From Sulfuricella sp. (lineage in GTDB: Bacteria > Pseudomonadota > Gammaproteobacteria > Burkholderiales > Sulfuricellaceae): a stretch of DNA of 64,000 bases. Both the position numbers and the translations under genes were made by a program. The notes beneath the pieces are model-generated. The model worked only from the letters and a program-made list of their open reading frames with translations, did no database searches and was not told the origin of the DNA. Of this stretch, positions 17,386-25,083 are shown piece after piece. The stretch spans positions 248,001 through 312,000 of the forward strand of contig JBAZID010000001.1 of the NCBI GenBank assembly GCA_041651995.1, given 5' to 3'. The number at the start of each line of letters is the position of its first letter. Position 1 is the first letter of the stretch.

Positions 17386-17925
17386 TTATTTCTGTAAGTA
17401 AGGTAGCAATTCGACAACATCTTCGTCCTTCAAGCAGCGAATGGAAACCCCACAACCATTGTCAACGCGGCGACAGCCGATGAACACTGCACCAATTACC
17501 GTTGCACCTAGACGCTTAAATATGGCAGCGGCAGCCTTTAACTGTTCACCTTTCTCACAAAGGTCGTCTACGATCAGGATTCGTGTTCCGGGTGGGACAG
17601 CTGATTTAAGGACTTTGAAGATTTTTTGTTTGTTATCGTAATCGCAGAACTTTTCGGTTTCAAAATCCGGAGAAAGCACATCAGGCCCCGTCTTTCTGAC
17701 AAGCACTAATCCGGCCTTCAGTTCATGCGCGACACTAGCTCCGAGAGGAAATCCAAGTGCTTCAAAACAGGCAACCTGATCAGCTTCAGTTTCGTAAGAG
17801 TCATACAATTCTTTTAACGCCTCAACAATTTTGTTGAATTTCGTGCTATCAGATAGCGCAGATAGCAATCTTGCTTCCCACTCGCGCTTGCCGGCTAGAG
17901 CACTGCATATTTTGTCTTCCTCCAT
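17386..17925 (-). CDS. APRT-like phosphoribosyltransferase-fold protein
   Basis: A 179-residue cytoplasmic protein. Residues 50-140 resemble adenine-type phosphoribosyltransferases: the hood and core sequence GFPLGASVAHELKAGLVLVRKTG, then the PRPP-loop ILIVDDLCEKGEQ at 116-128 with both acidic residues but Lys-Gly-Glu where a Thr/Gly pair is usual. The altered loop makes catalysis uncertain; it may bind a nucleotide or act as a sensor. The first 45 residues are an extra helical part. It starts 26 bases after the J-domain gene and is probably in the same operon. Confidence 0.75.
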   Translation of the reverse strand: MEEDKICSALAGKREWEARLLSALSDSTKFNKIVEALKELYDSYETEADQVACFEALGFPLGASVAHELKAGLVLVRKTGPDVLSPDFETEKFCDYDNKQKIFKVLKSAVPPGTRILIVDDLCEKGEQLKAAAAIFKRLGATVIGAVFIGCRRVDNGCGVSIRCLKDEDVVELLPYLQK

Positions 17926-17951
17926 TGGGTGGTCAATCCATTCTTTGAGGG

Positions 17952-18701
17952 TTATTGTTGCTGCGCAATTTCCAACTGAATTTTCCGTTCGGACAATTCC
18001 TGCATCAATTGTTGCGCCAAATCCCCTAGAGGGTCGCCGCCCATGGCTTCGGTTTCTTCGATGGTCTGCTTGAGTTGAAAAATCTCGGTCTGCTGTTGGG
18101 CTTCCATTTCCTGCTGCGCTTCGCTCAAACGGCGGCGTAGTTGCGCGATGCGGCGGATGGCTTTAACGATGCGCGAAGCCACATCGGCACCGGCAATCGC
18201 CTCGGGGTCTTGGCCATATTCCTTGATTAGTTTCTCTATGGCCTTCTGGTCGCCGCTCTCATAAGCCCGGTTCACTTGCGCCATCAGCGAGGTTCGGCGT
18301 AAGCGCTCGGGTTCCGTGGTGGCGCGGTCGGGGTGCATCAGTTTGGCGGCTTGCCGGTATGCCAGCTTGAGTTCCGGCGTAATCTCCGGCGGTGGGACGG
18401 GTAGCGCCTCGACCAAGCCCGCTTCCTCGGCGGATTTTCTGGCCTGCTCCTGCGCGGCCTGCGCATGGGCTTGAGCGGCGACATCGTCGGGGAATTGTGC
18501 AACGTGCGCATTGGCAATTTGTGCTTCCAGTTCATCCAACTGCGCATACAGCCGCCCCACGGTTTGGTAATAGCGGTGCTGGAACTGCGCGGTTTCTGTT
18601 TTGGCGGTTTCCAGCGCCAGTTCAGCCGAAGTGACCTGCTCTTCAAGCGCGGCTTGTTCGCCTTCCAGGCGGGCGAGTTCTTGTTCTTCGGGGAGCATCA
18701 T
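17952..18701 (-). CDS. J-domain protein with flanking coiled coils
   Basis: The 249-residue protein starts at ATG 18701, whose A is also the last base of the previous stop (TAATG). Residues 5-60 form a Glu/Gln/Ala-rich coiled coil. A compact J-domain follows at about 110-155, with the HPD motif at 123-125 (LMHPDRATTEP) and the AYESGD end. A second coiled coil covers 175-249. J-domains stimulate DnaK ATPase; there is no Gly/Phe or zinc region, so this is a specialised class C type that would recruit DnaK to a particular partner, probably a neighbour's product. Confidence 0.82.
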   Translation of the reverse strand: MMLPEEQELARLEGEQAALEEQVTSAELALETAKTETAQFQHRYYQTVGRLYAQLDELEAQIANAHVAQFPDDVAAQAHAQAAQEQARKSAEEAGLVEALPVPPPEITPELKLAYRQAAKLMHPDRATTEPERLRRTSLMAQVNRAYESGDQKAIEKLIKEYGQDPEAIAGADVASRIVKAIRRIAQLRRRLSEAQQEMEAQQQTEIFQLKQTIEETEAMGGDPLGDLAQQLMQELSERKIQLEIAQQQ

Positions 18702-19528
18702 TATTTCCAATCAATACCGAGTTCTTCAAGATTAAGCTGAGCATCTTCATACCCCTGCTCAGCGGCCTTACGAAACCAATACACGGCCAGTTCATAATCT
18801 TGTTCAACGCCGTGACCTTCCTCATACATTCTGCCAAGTTGCTGTTGGCCTTCTGCATCGCCCCCCTCTGCAGCCATACGGAACCAATACACAGCCTTTC
18901 GATATTGTGATGACAGAATTTCATAGGCATGAGCAAGGGTTGTTTGATAATGGGTATTCCCTTGTTTAGCAGCAAGTTCCATCCAGTAGCTCCCTGGATG
19001 ATCTTTATCATCAAAACAATAAAGGCAGCCTAGAGCCCACTGACCTCTTGCATAACCCGACTCAGCCGCTTTGAGATACCAACGCTCTGCCAGTTCACCA
19101 TCTCTTTCAACACCGTGCCAAAATTGATATATTTCCCCCAAATCGCACCATACCTCCGCATCAACATTGGCTTGATTGGTCATGCACCACTCAAAAGCCA
19201 ATTGCGTGTAGTATCGGGCGGGACCTTCACCATACTCAATATCTTTACGTCCGCTGTAGAGAATGGCTAGCGGGTAATAGGCTTTGCCGTAATTTTCATC
19301 GGCCAGTCGCTGAAAGATTTTGAAAGCGGCGAATAAGTCAGGATTGTTGGCATTCCAATGTCTGCTTCCTTCTAATCGGTCAAATACCACTCTCGCCTGC
19401 CGGTAGAGCGAATCATTATCCTTCAACAGTGCAGCCAACCCACGCCCCACAAGGCTACCGCGTTGTGACGTTGGCACAACCAGATTCTGTGCGGCAATTA
19501 CGACTGGTGAATTTTCGCGCTCAGTCAT
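18701..19528 (-). CDS. Sel1-like repeat protein
   Basis: A 275-residue protein with about five Sel1/TPR-like helical repeats from residue 60 to the end, the clearest being AVYWFRMAAEGGDAEGQQQLGRMYEEGHGV followed by AVYWFRKAAEQGYEDAQ. Such repeats are protein-interaction scaffolds. ATG 19528 (MTERENS) overlaps the stop of the nuclease gene by 8 bases; the longer frame to 19573 lies inside that gene. No signal peptide, so it should be cytoplasmic. Confidence 0.8.
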   Translation of the reverse strand: MTERENSPVVIAAQNLVVPTSQRGSLVGRGLAALLKDNDSLYRQARVVFDRLEGSRHWNANNPDLFAAFKIFQRLADENYGKAYYPLAILYSGRKDIEYGEGPARYYTQLAFEWCMTNQANVDAEVWCDLGEIYQFWHGVERDGELAERWYLKAAESGYARGQWALGCLYCFDDKDHPGSYWMELAAKQGNTHYQTTLAHAYEILSSQYRKAVYWFRMAAEGGDAEGQQQLGRMYEEGHGVEQDYELAVYWFRKAAEQGYEDAQLNLEELGIDWK

Positions 19529-20123
19529 TTTTTGACTGCGCAGCTTGCTGCGCCATGAGGTTGCCAATGTCACTACGGCCTATCATTTTAACGCCGGATT
19601 TTTTCGCTAATTCCAGCGCATTGGCGGTAAAAGTGCCGGTGGTCGCGACCCACGCGGCATCACATTGGTAATAGGCTTGTCCCGACAATGCTTCTTGCAC
19701 GGCCGACACACCGACGCTGCCCATGTAGCGTTTGGCTTGCACCGCGATGCGCCGCCCATCTTTGCTTAGAATAAGGTCGGCACCGTAATCGCCAGTCACC
19801 GGGGTAAGTTCTGCCGAGTAGCCTTGGGCACGAAACAATCCGGCGAGAAATTCCTCGAATTCCGTGCCGCTGTGCAGATCAAGATCGCTGGCCTTGGCGT
19901 GGCCATACGCCTGTTGCCACACGTCTTGCTCGCGTTTCTCTTTGGACAGAATCTTATGCTGAGTTTTGGCAAATTCCAGCGTGTTGCGCAGGTGGCGTTT
20001 TTGCGGGTCTTCTTTTGATGGCGATTCGCTTGGCTGTGCGGGAGGCGTAGTTTTACTTGAAAAAACCTGCCAGACCAGCCATGCAATGCCAGCGAAAAAC
20101 AGGTAGAGGAATAGGTCTTTCAT
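19521..20123 (-). CDS. Membrane-anchored Mrr-like restriction endonuclease
   Basis: A 200-residue protein with one N-terminal membrane helix (3-20), a charged linker, and a C-terminal Mrr-type PD-(D/E)XK nuclease domain. The catalytic set is visible: Glu88 region (GTEFEEFLAGLF), Asp116 in GDYGADLIL and Gln129-x-Lys131 in VQAKRY. Mrr domains cut DNA, often modified DNA; a membrane tether points to incoming DNA or to DNA at the envelope. It is the first gene of a four-gene minus-strand unit. No clear Shine-Dalgarno is seen before ATG 20123. Confidence 0.85.
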   Translation of the reverse strand: MKDLFLYLFFAGIAWLVWQVFSSKTTPPAQPSESPSKEDPQKRHLRNTLEFAKTQHKILSKEKREQDVWQQAYGHAKASDLDLHSGTEFEEFLAGLFRAQGYSAELTPVTGDYGADLILSKDGRRIAVQAKRYMGSVGVSAVQEALSGQAYYQCDAAWVATTGTFTANALELAKKSGVKMIGRSDIGNLMAQQAAQSKND

Positions 20124-20382
20124 GACGAATAATTCAGGTGTCTGGGTTAGTGCTTTATCACCCAGTAGTTGGTGGGTAGCGCGTGTGACTCCAACTCAGG
20201 CGGCATCTGCCCTGTATTGTCCCCTTGGTCTTTGGATGGTAATTCATTTCGTGATGCCTGCACCGAACCATTGGGCGGAACAATCGCAAATGACTATGGC
20301 ACAGACACTATTTGCGGTCAATCCGGGCACGAGCGCAATGCGCCCTCCGTGCCGCATCGCCCACGGCGGTACGGGAAGAAAT

Positions 20383-20691
20383 CTAACGCGGCTTGACTCG
20401 ATAAGTGTTTCCATCTTGATCTCGTAACCTTCCGTAGCCATCACTATCGACGGCGCCGCGTAACCTATCGCCGTTGTTGTTTCTCATGCGTACAGATCCG
20501 TCACTTTCGATTTCGCCTCGGTATTTATTCGACGGATCGTAGTCGTTCTTTTTTCGCATTTCGATGTCGGTGCTCCCTCCTATCGAACTGCCATATGTGT
20601 CCGTTTTGATCTCATAACTGTTACCCCATGCGAAAGCTGTTGCAGATTGAATAAGTACTACGAAAATTGCCAGTTTATAAAAGTTTTTCAT
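20383..20691 (-). CDS. Small exported protein with SDG repeats
   Basis: A 102-residue protein with a signal peptide (1-22, cleavage after AFA) and a strong Shine-Dalgarno (GAGGAG) before ATG 20691. The mature part has an internal repeat: RGEIESDGSVRMRNNNGD is followed by RGAVDSDGYGRLRDQDGN, about 20 residues per unit, likely a beta-hairpin fold. No function is recognised. It lies 259 bases upstream of the nuclease operon on the same strand, a gap in which I see no other gene. Confidence 0.7.
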   Translation of the reverse strand: MKNFYKLAIFVVLIQSATAFAWGNSYEIKTDTYGSSIGGSTDIEMRKKNDYDPSNKYRGEIESDGSVRMRNNNGDRLRGAVDSDGYGRLRDQDGNTYRVKPR

Positions 20692-20878
20692 TTTGTTACT
20701 CCTCGAATATCAAGATGAGCCAAGAAGGCCCACCTTCGCGGCATTCATTGCCCCCTCGCTCTGCAAGTAAAAACACCCCTGTCTTGAACACGGATGAACG
20801 TCAATGGACGTAAAATGCGTTGGCTGATTCTCGTTCGGGCAGGCACTCGGCAGCAAGCAAATAAATAGGGGAATTTTT

Positions 20879-21532
20879 GTGCTTGGTACGTTATTGAAAT
20901 GGTTTGACAGGAAAGTTTCAAAAGGGAAACGTGGTGCCAGTGGTTTATCCAAGCTGTATGAGGGTGACCGTGGCATTAACGACCTTGCGGAAAACGATGC
21001 CGAATTAAGACTGTGGCTGCCTGTCCCGCTCAAGTCGGGGATGGACGAATGCACGGCAGAAATGGGTATAACCGCTGCAAAATATTTGCGGGAATTCTTG
21101 GTTGTCTATTTGTACGGAGCACACGAGCTGCTGCGCATGCAATTTGAGAAAACGGGGCTTTATTACGCGCCACCCCCAGCACCACCCTCGCGGCGGGTAT
21201 TGTTTTCCCGCGCCTATTCCGTCGATTACATCCCCGGACTCGGCAAGAACATCGCACCAATAAAGCTGCATTTGCACAAAAAGATGAAAGCCGATCTGGA
21301 AAGCCTGGCTACGGCCTCCGGCGTACCTCTTGGGCAATTCGTCAGGGAGCTTCTTGTTTCGCATTTTCTCGGACATACGGTTTGGCCGGAACGAAAGCAA
21401 AGCTGGACAGCTGATCAGCAAAAAATTGCCGATGATTGGGAAGCCAGAAAAATCGAAGAACACAGCGTAACCGAACCATCAACCGAAGAAGAGGCGGCGA
21501 TTCAGGGTAAGGTTGAGCATATTTGCTGGTGA
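20879..21532 (+). CDS. Hypothetical protein with two ribbon-helix-helix-like segments
   Basis: A 217-residue protein starting at GTG 20879, with AGGGGA 8 bases before it. Two segments look like duplicated ribbon-helix-helix modules: residues 43-81 (ELRLWLPVPLKSGMDECTAE, then ITAAKYLREFLVVYLYG) and 127-167 (PIKLHLHKKMKADLESLATA, then VPLGQFVRELLVSHFLG). Each has a beta-strand followed by two helices. A Pro-rich linker (YYAPPPAPPSRR) separates them. A single-chain DNA-binding pseudo-dimer is possible but unproven; no family name is assigned. Confidence 0.65.
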   Translation: MLGTLLKWFDRKVSKGKRGASGLSKLYEGDRGINDLAENDAELRLWLPVPLKSGMDECTAEMGITAAKYLREFLVVYLYGAHELLRMQFEKTGLYYAPPPAPPSRRVLFSRAYSVDYIPGLGKNIAPIKLHLHKKMKADLESLATASGVPLGQFVRELLVSHFLGHTVWPERKQSWTADQQKIADDWEARKIEEHSVTEPSTEEEAAIQGKVEHICW

Positions 21533-21552
21533 AATTGGATCACAGCCATGGC

Positions 21553-21636
21553 ATGGAGACTGCGCTGAACGGCTGCGACATGCACCAGCGGCTGCTGGCG
21601 GCTTACGCGAAGCTGACCAACGGCACCAGCAGTTAG
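21553..21636 (+). pseudogene. Possible C-terminal remnant of a lost gene
   Basis: A 27-codon frame (METALNGCDMHQRLLAAYAKL onward) ends at TAG 21634-21636. It reads like the natural tail of a helical protein but has no Shine-Dalgarno and no upstream continuation in frame. It may be what is left of a gene deleted when the adjacent repeat arrived. Low certainty. Confidence 0.25.
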
Positions 21637-21659
21637 CCATCCGGGATCGATACCTCAAC

Positions 21660-21739
21660 TGTCATTGCGAGCGCAGCGAAGCAATCTGATGTGAGCGAGT
21701 TCAAAAAGACGAGATTGCTTCGCTGCGCTCGCAATGACA
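21660..21739. repeat. 28-bp perfect inverted repeat upstream of purB
   Basis: Bases 21660-21687 (TGTCATTGCGAGCGCAGCGA and on to AGCAATCT) are the exact reverse complement of 21712-21739, with a 24-base loop. The motif CATTGCGAGCGCAGCGAAGC is a widely dispersed REP-type palindrome in many proteobacteria. It ends 51 bases before the purB start, so the purB promoter must lie within or beyond it. Confidence 0.8.
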
Positions 21740-21790
21740 GGCAGCAGCCGGGCTCATGCTAAAATTGCGCGATTGATCAAGGAGCTATTC

Positions 21791-23161
21791 ATGAGTCTTT
21801 CCACCCTTACCGCGCTGTCACCCCTGGACGGGCGCTACCACAGCAAGATCGAAGGCCTGCGCCCCTATTTCAGCGAATTCGGGCTGATTCACCACCGCGT
21901 GCGGGTGGAAGTGGAATGGCTCAAGGCCCTGAGCCGGGACGCCGCCATCGCCGAAGTACCGCCCTTCTCCGCAGCCACTCTGGCCGAGCTGGACAGGCTG
22001 GTTGCGGTTTTCTCGGAGGCCGATGCACAGGCAGTGAAGGATATCGAGAAAACCACCAACCATGACGTGAAAGCCGTGGAATACTGGCTGAAGAGCAGGC
22101 TCGCCCGTAACGCCGAGGTGATGAAGGTGAGTGAATTCATCCATTTCGCCTGCACTTCGGAAGACATCAACAACCTGTCCCACGCCCTGATGCTTAAGTC
22201 GGCGCGCGACAGCGAGATGTTGCCGGGCCTGGGCAAAGTCATCGCCCGCCTGCGCGAACTGGCGCACGGCCTCGCCGCCCAGCCCATGCTGTCGCGCACT
22301 CACGGCCAGCCAGCCTCGCCCTCCACGGTCGGCAAGGAACTGGCCAACGTGGTGTACCGCCTGGAACGCCAGAAGGCGCGCATTGCCGGGGTGGAAATCC
22401 AGGGCAAGATCAACGGCGCGGTGGGTAACTACAACGCCCATCTTTCCGCCTATCCGGAAATCGACTGGGAAAAATTCGCCAAACATTTCGTCGAGGGACT
22501 GGGCCTGACCTTCAACCCCTACACTATCCAGATCGAGCCGCACGACTACATGGCCGAGCTGTTCGACGCCTTCGGCCGCGTCAACACCATCCTGATCGAC
22601 ATGGACCGCGACATCTGGGGCTATATTTCGCTCGGCTACTTCAAGCAGAAGGTCAAGGCGGGTGAAGTGGGCTCTTCCACCATGCCGCACAAGGTCAATC
22701 CGATCGATTTCGAGAACTCGGAAGGCAATCTCGGGCTGGCCAATGCAGTGCTGCGCCACATGTCCGAGAAACTGCCGATCTCGCGCTGGCAGCGCGACCT
22801 CACCGATTCCACCGTGCTGCGCAACATGGGCGTGGGCCTGGGCTACACCCTCCTGGGCTACGAATCCGCCCTGCGCGGCCTGGGCAAGCTGGAAGTGAAC
22901 CCGCAGCGCCTGGACGACGATCTCGACCACAACTGGGAAGTGCTGGCCGAACCGATCCAGACCGTGATGCGCCGCTACGGCGTGGCCAACCCGTACGAGC
23001 AGTTGAAAGAACTCACGCGCGGCAAGAGCGGCATCAACCGCGACACGCTGCACGTTTTCATCAAGGGGCTGGCAATACCAGACGCCGAGAAGGAACGCCT
23101 GTTACAAATGACACCGGCCAACTACATCGGCATTGCCGTGGAGCTGGCAAAGCGGGTTTAA
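21791..23161 (+). CDS. purB: Adenylosuccinate lyase
   Basis: PurB acts twice in purine synthesis, releasing fumarate from SAICAR and from adenylosuccinate. The 456-residue protein starts at ATG 21791 (MSLSTLTALSPLDGRY) with AAGGAG 7 bases upstream. It carries the fumarase-superfamily signature SSTMPHKVNPIDFEN, the catalytic His regions FACTSEDINN and LSRTHGQPASPST, and has the long form usual in gamma/beta-proteobacteria. The stop overlaps that of the convergent hemF by two bases. Confidence 0.96.
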   Translation: MSLSTLTALSPLDGRYHSKIEGLRPYFSEFGLIHHRVRVEVEWLKALSRDAAIAEVPPFSAATLAELDRLVAVFSEADAQAVKDIEKTTNHDVKAVEYWLKSRLARNAEVMKVSEFIHFACTSEDINNLSHALMLKSARDSEMLPGLGKVIARLRELAHGLAAQPMLSRTHGQPASPSTVGKELANVVYRLERQKARIAGVEIQGKINGAVGNYNAHLSAYPEIDWEKFAKHFVEGLGLTFNPYTIQIEPHDYMAELFDAFGRVNTILIDMDRDIWGYISLGYFKQKVKAGEVGSSTMPHKVNPIDFENSEGNLGLANAVLRHMSEKLPISRWQRDLTDSTVLRNMGVGLGYTLLGYESALRGLGKLEVNPQRLDDDLDHNWEVLAEPIQTVMRRYGVANPYEQLKELTRGKSGINRDTLHVFIKGLAIPDAEKERLLQMTPANYIGIAVELAKRV

Positions 23162-24084
23162 GCGGAAACCCGCCAGGAATCACCCAGCCAGTCCCTGCCA
23201 ATCAGGAAGTCCGAGTAAAGCCTGGCCTCTGCCGTACCCGCCTCGGGCTGCCAGTCGTAGCGCCATTTGACGATCGGCGGCAGGGACATCAGGATGGACT
23301 CGGTGCGGCCGCCGGACTGAAGACCGAACAGGGTGCCGCGATCGAACACCAGGTTGAATTCCACATAGCGCCCGCGCCTGTAAGCCTGAAAATCCCGTTC
23401 GCGTTCGCCGTAGGGCAGGTCCTTGCGCCGCTCCAGGATGGGAATGTAGGCAGGCAGAAAATGATCGCCCACGCTCTGCACCAGGCCGAAGCTGAAAGCA
23501 AAATCCTGCTCGCTGAAGTCATCGAAAAAAATGCCCCCAATGCCGCGTGGTTCCTGGCGATGCCTGAGATAGAAGTAATCGTCGCACCATTTCTTGAAGT
23601 GCGGATAGTGCGCACCGCCAAAGGGCTGCAGGGCATCGAAACAGCTCTGGTGAAAATGCACGGCATCATCTTCATAACCGTAATAAGGCGTGAGATCCAT
23701 GCCGCCGCCGAACCACCACACCGGGTCAGTGCCGTCCTTCCTGGCAACGAAGCAGCGCACATTCATGTGCACGGTCGGCGCATGTGGATTGCGCGGATGG
23801 AGCACCAGCGACACGCCCATGGCCTCGAAGCTGCGCCCGGCCAGTTCGGGACGGTGGGCACTGGCTGAAGGCGGCAGGCTGGGGCCAAGGACGTGGGAAA
23901 AGTTGACCCCGCCGCGCTCCAGAACGCGGCCTTCCTCCAGCACGCAACTGCTGCCACCGCCGCCTTCCGGGCGAACCCAGGAATCGCGGCGGAATGATTT
24001 GCCATCCACTTGTTCCAGACGCTCGACGATGCTGCTTTGCAGCCTGAGCAAATAGTCATTGACCTGCTGGGTATCCAAAATCAT
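23158..24084 (-). CDS. hemF: Oxygen-dependent coproporphyrinogen III oxidase
   Basis: HemF decarboxylates coproporphyrinogen III to protoporphyrinogen IX using O2. The 308-residue protein starts at ATG 24084 (MILDTQQVNDYLLRLQ). Conserved blocks are VHMNVRCF, WWFGGGMDLTPYYGYEDDAVHFH, GIGGIFFDDF and RRGRYVEFNLVFDRGTLFGL. The frame extends to 24201 only through a palindrome. With the HemW-family gene near 60 kb it suggests use of oxygen for heme synthesis here. Confidence 0.95.
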   Translation of the reverse strand: MILDTQQVNDYLLRLQSSIVERLEQVDGKSFRRDSWVRPEGGGGSSCVLEEGRVLERGGVNFSHVLGPSLPPSASAHRPELAGRSFEAMGVSLVLHPRNPHAPTVHMNVRCFVARKDGTDPVWWFGGGMDLTPYYGYEDDAVHFHQSCFDALQPFGGAHYPHFKKWCDDYFYLRHRQEPRGIGGIFFDDFSEQDFAFSFGLVQSVGDHFLPAYIPILERRKDLPYGERERDFQAYRRGRYVEFNLVFDRGTLFGLQSGGRTESILMSLPPIVKWRYDWQPEAGTAEARLYSDFLIGRDWLGDSWRVSA

Positions 24085-24102
24085 CCTGGAAACCTCAGTT
24101 GG

Positions 24103-24222
24103 ACATGGTGGAGTGTGCGGTTTTTGGGGTGCAGGGCAAGGCGCAACGACGCGGAATGGTCGTTCCATTCCAAGGAGTTGCAACGCAGCCATGCGCCACA
24201 AAAACCGTGCAATCCACCATGT
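24103..24222. repeat. 120-bp imperfect palindrome upstream of hemF
   Basis: The outer arms 24103-24132 and 24193-24222 pair over about 30 bases with few mismatches (ACATGGTGGAGTGTGCGG against CCGTGCAATCCACCATGT). The centre contains GGAATGG-TCGTT-CCATTCC. The remainder of the gene-free stretch 24223-24455 shows nothing I can assign. The element sits 18 bases before the hemF start, where a leader or promoter would be expected. Confidence 0.6.
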
Positions 24223-24455
24223 AGCGGCGTCGCCAAACGGGTGAACCCAAGATTCATGAAGAAATTTATTAAATTCATTGCGTTATGCACTCAATAGAGC
24301 GGTCAACCGAGGTTTCCAGGATCATGCCTTATGTTTTGCTTCTGTCCATTCGCGGATGGGCCAGAGCATGACCACCCGCGCGCAAGGCTTCGAACTGGCT
24401 GGACGCCAGCGCTGCGGCGACCGCAAGAAAACTCACCGTCCAGGGACGGGATTGT

Positions 24456-25073
24456 TCACGGCTTGAGGGCCCGGGCCTCAGCGGCAAAAAAACCTGCCGC
24501 TTCGCTAAGGGCGCGGTGTACTGCGCGATTGGCGGCCACCACGCCTCCATAAGGATCATTGCTGGCGGCATTCTCGCTGATGTCGTATTCCCGCGTTGCG
24601 AGGATGCGCCGCCCTGCCACATCGATCAATTGCGCGCGCAGGGTGAAACGAACCTTGCTCGGCACGGAAGTAAATTCCTGCTGCAAGCGCACGATTTCGC
24701 TATCCAGCCGCAGCTGTGCCGTAACCCCTCCAGAAGCCTGCGACACTGAAGCAAATGCGCCGCTCGCTTCCAGCGCCTGCACCAGTACGGGTGCGAGCAT
24801 TTTCGCGGGCGTATCGACCCACTGATTGCGGGAAAAATATTCCAGTTCGTGAGGCTTCCTGACATAAGCCATGCGCGAACTCTCGAAACCCGGATGCGCC
24901 CGTGGTCGGGTCACCAGCAGTATGGGGGCGCCGCTGGCTGCCGCCGGGCCATTCTGGAATTGCGCCTGCAAGATATAAGTACTGAGCTCACCGTTATTGA
25001 CCGGTTGCAGTGTATTGCACCCGGCTGTAAATACCAGGCCAACAGCCAGGATTCCCGCTCGCATCCATTTCAT
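24456..25073 (-). CDS. ABC-type transport auxiliary lipoprotein (PqiC/YmbA type)
   Basis: A 205-residue outer-membrane-type lipoprotein: signal peptide with lipobox TAGC and lipid-bearing Cys19. The domain with LVTRPRAHPGFESSRMAYVRKPHELEYFSRNQWVDTP is the hallmark of the auxiliary lipoprotein family paired with MCE transport systems. It follows the MCE gene by 10 bases and ends the lipid transport operon. It likely anchors the MCE protein tube to the outer membrane. Confidence 0.85.
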   Translation of the reverse strand: MKWMRAGILAVGLVFTAGCNTLQPVNNGELSTYILQAQFQNGPAAASGAPILLVTRPRAHPGFESSRMAYVRKPHELEYFSRNQWVDTPAKMLAPVLVQALEASGAFASVSQASGGVTAQLRLDSEIVRLQQEFTSVPSKVRFTLRAQLIDVAGRRILATREYDISENAASNDPYGGVVAANRAVHRALSEAAGFFAAEARALKP

Positions 25074-25083
25074 GACATTTTCC

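Noticed and set aside
16615..17401. Several 100-180-codon frames in the palindromic stretch
   Set aside because: They run through inverted repeats on both strands, lack ribosome binding sites and give Pro/Arg/Ala-rich sequence without a fold pattern.
21818..23053. A 411-codon frame antisense to purB
   Set aside because: Complementary shadow of a highly conserved gene, rich in His, Gln, Val and Gly with no motif.
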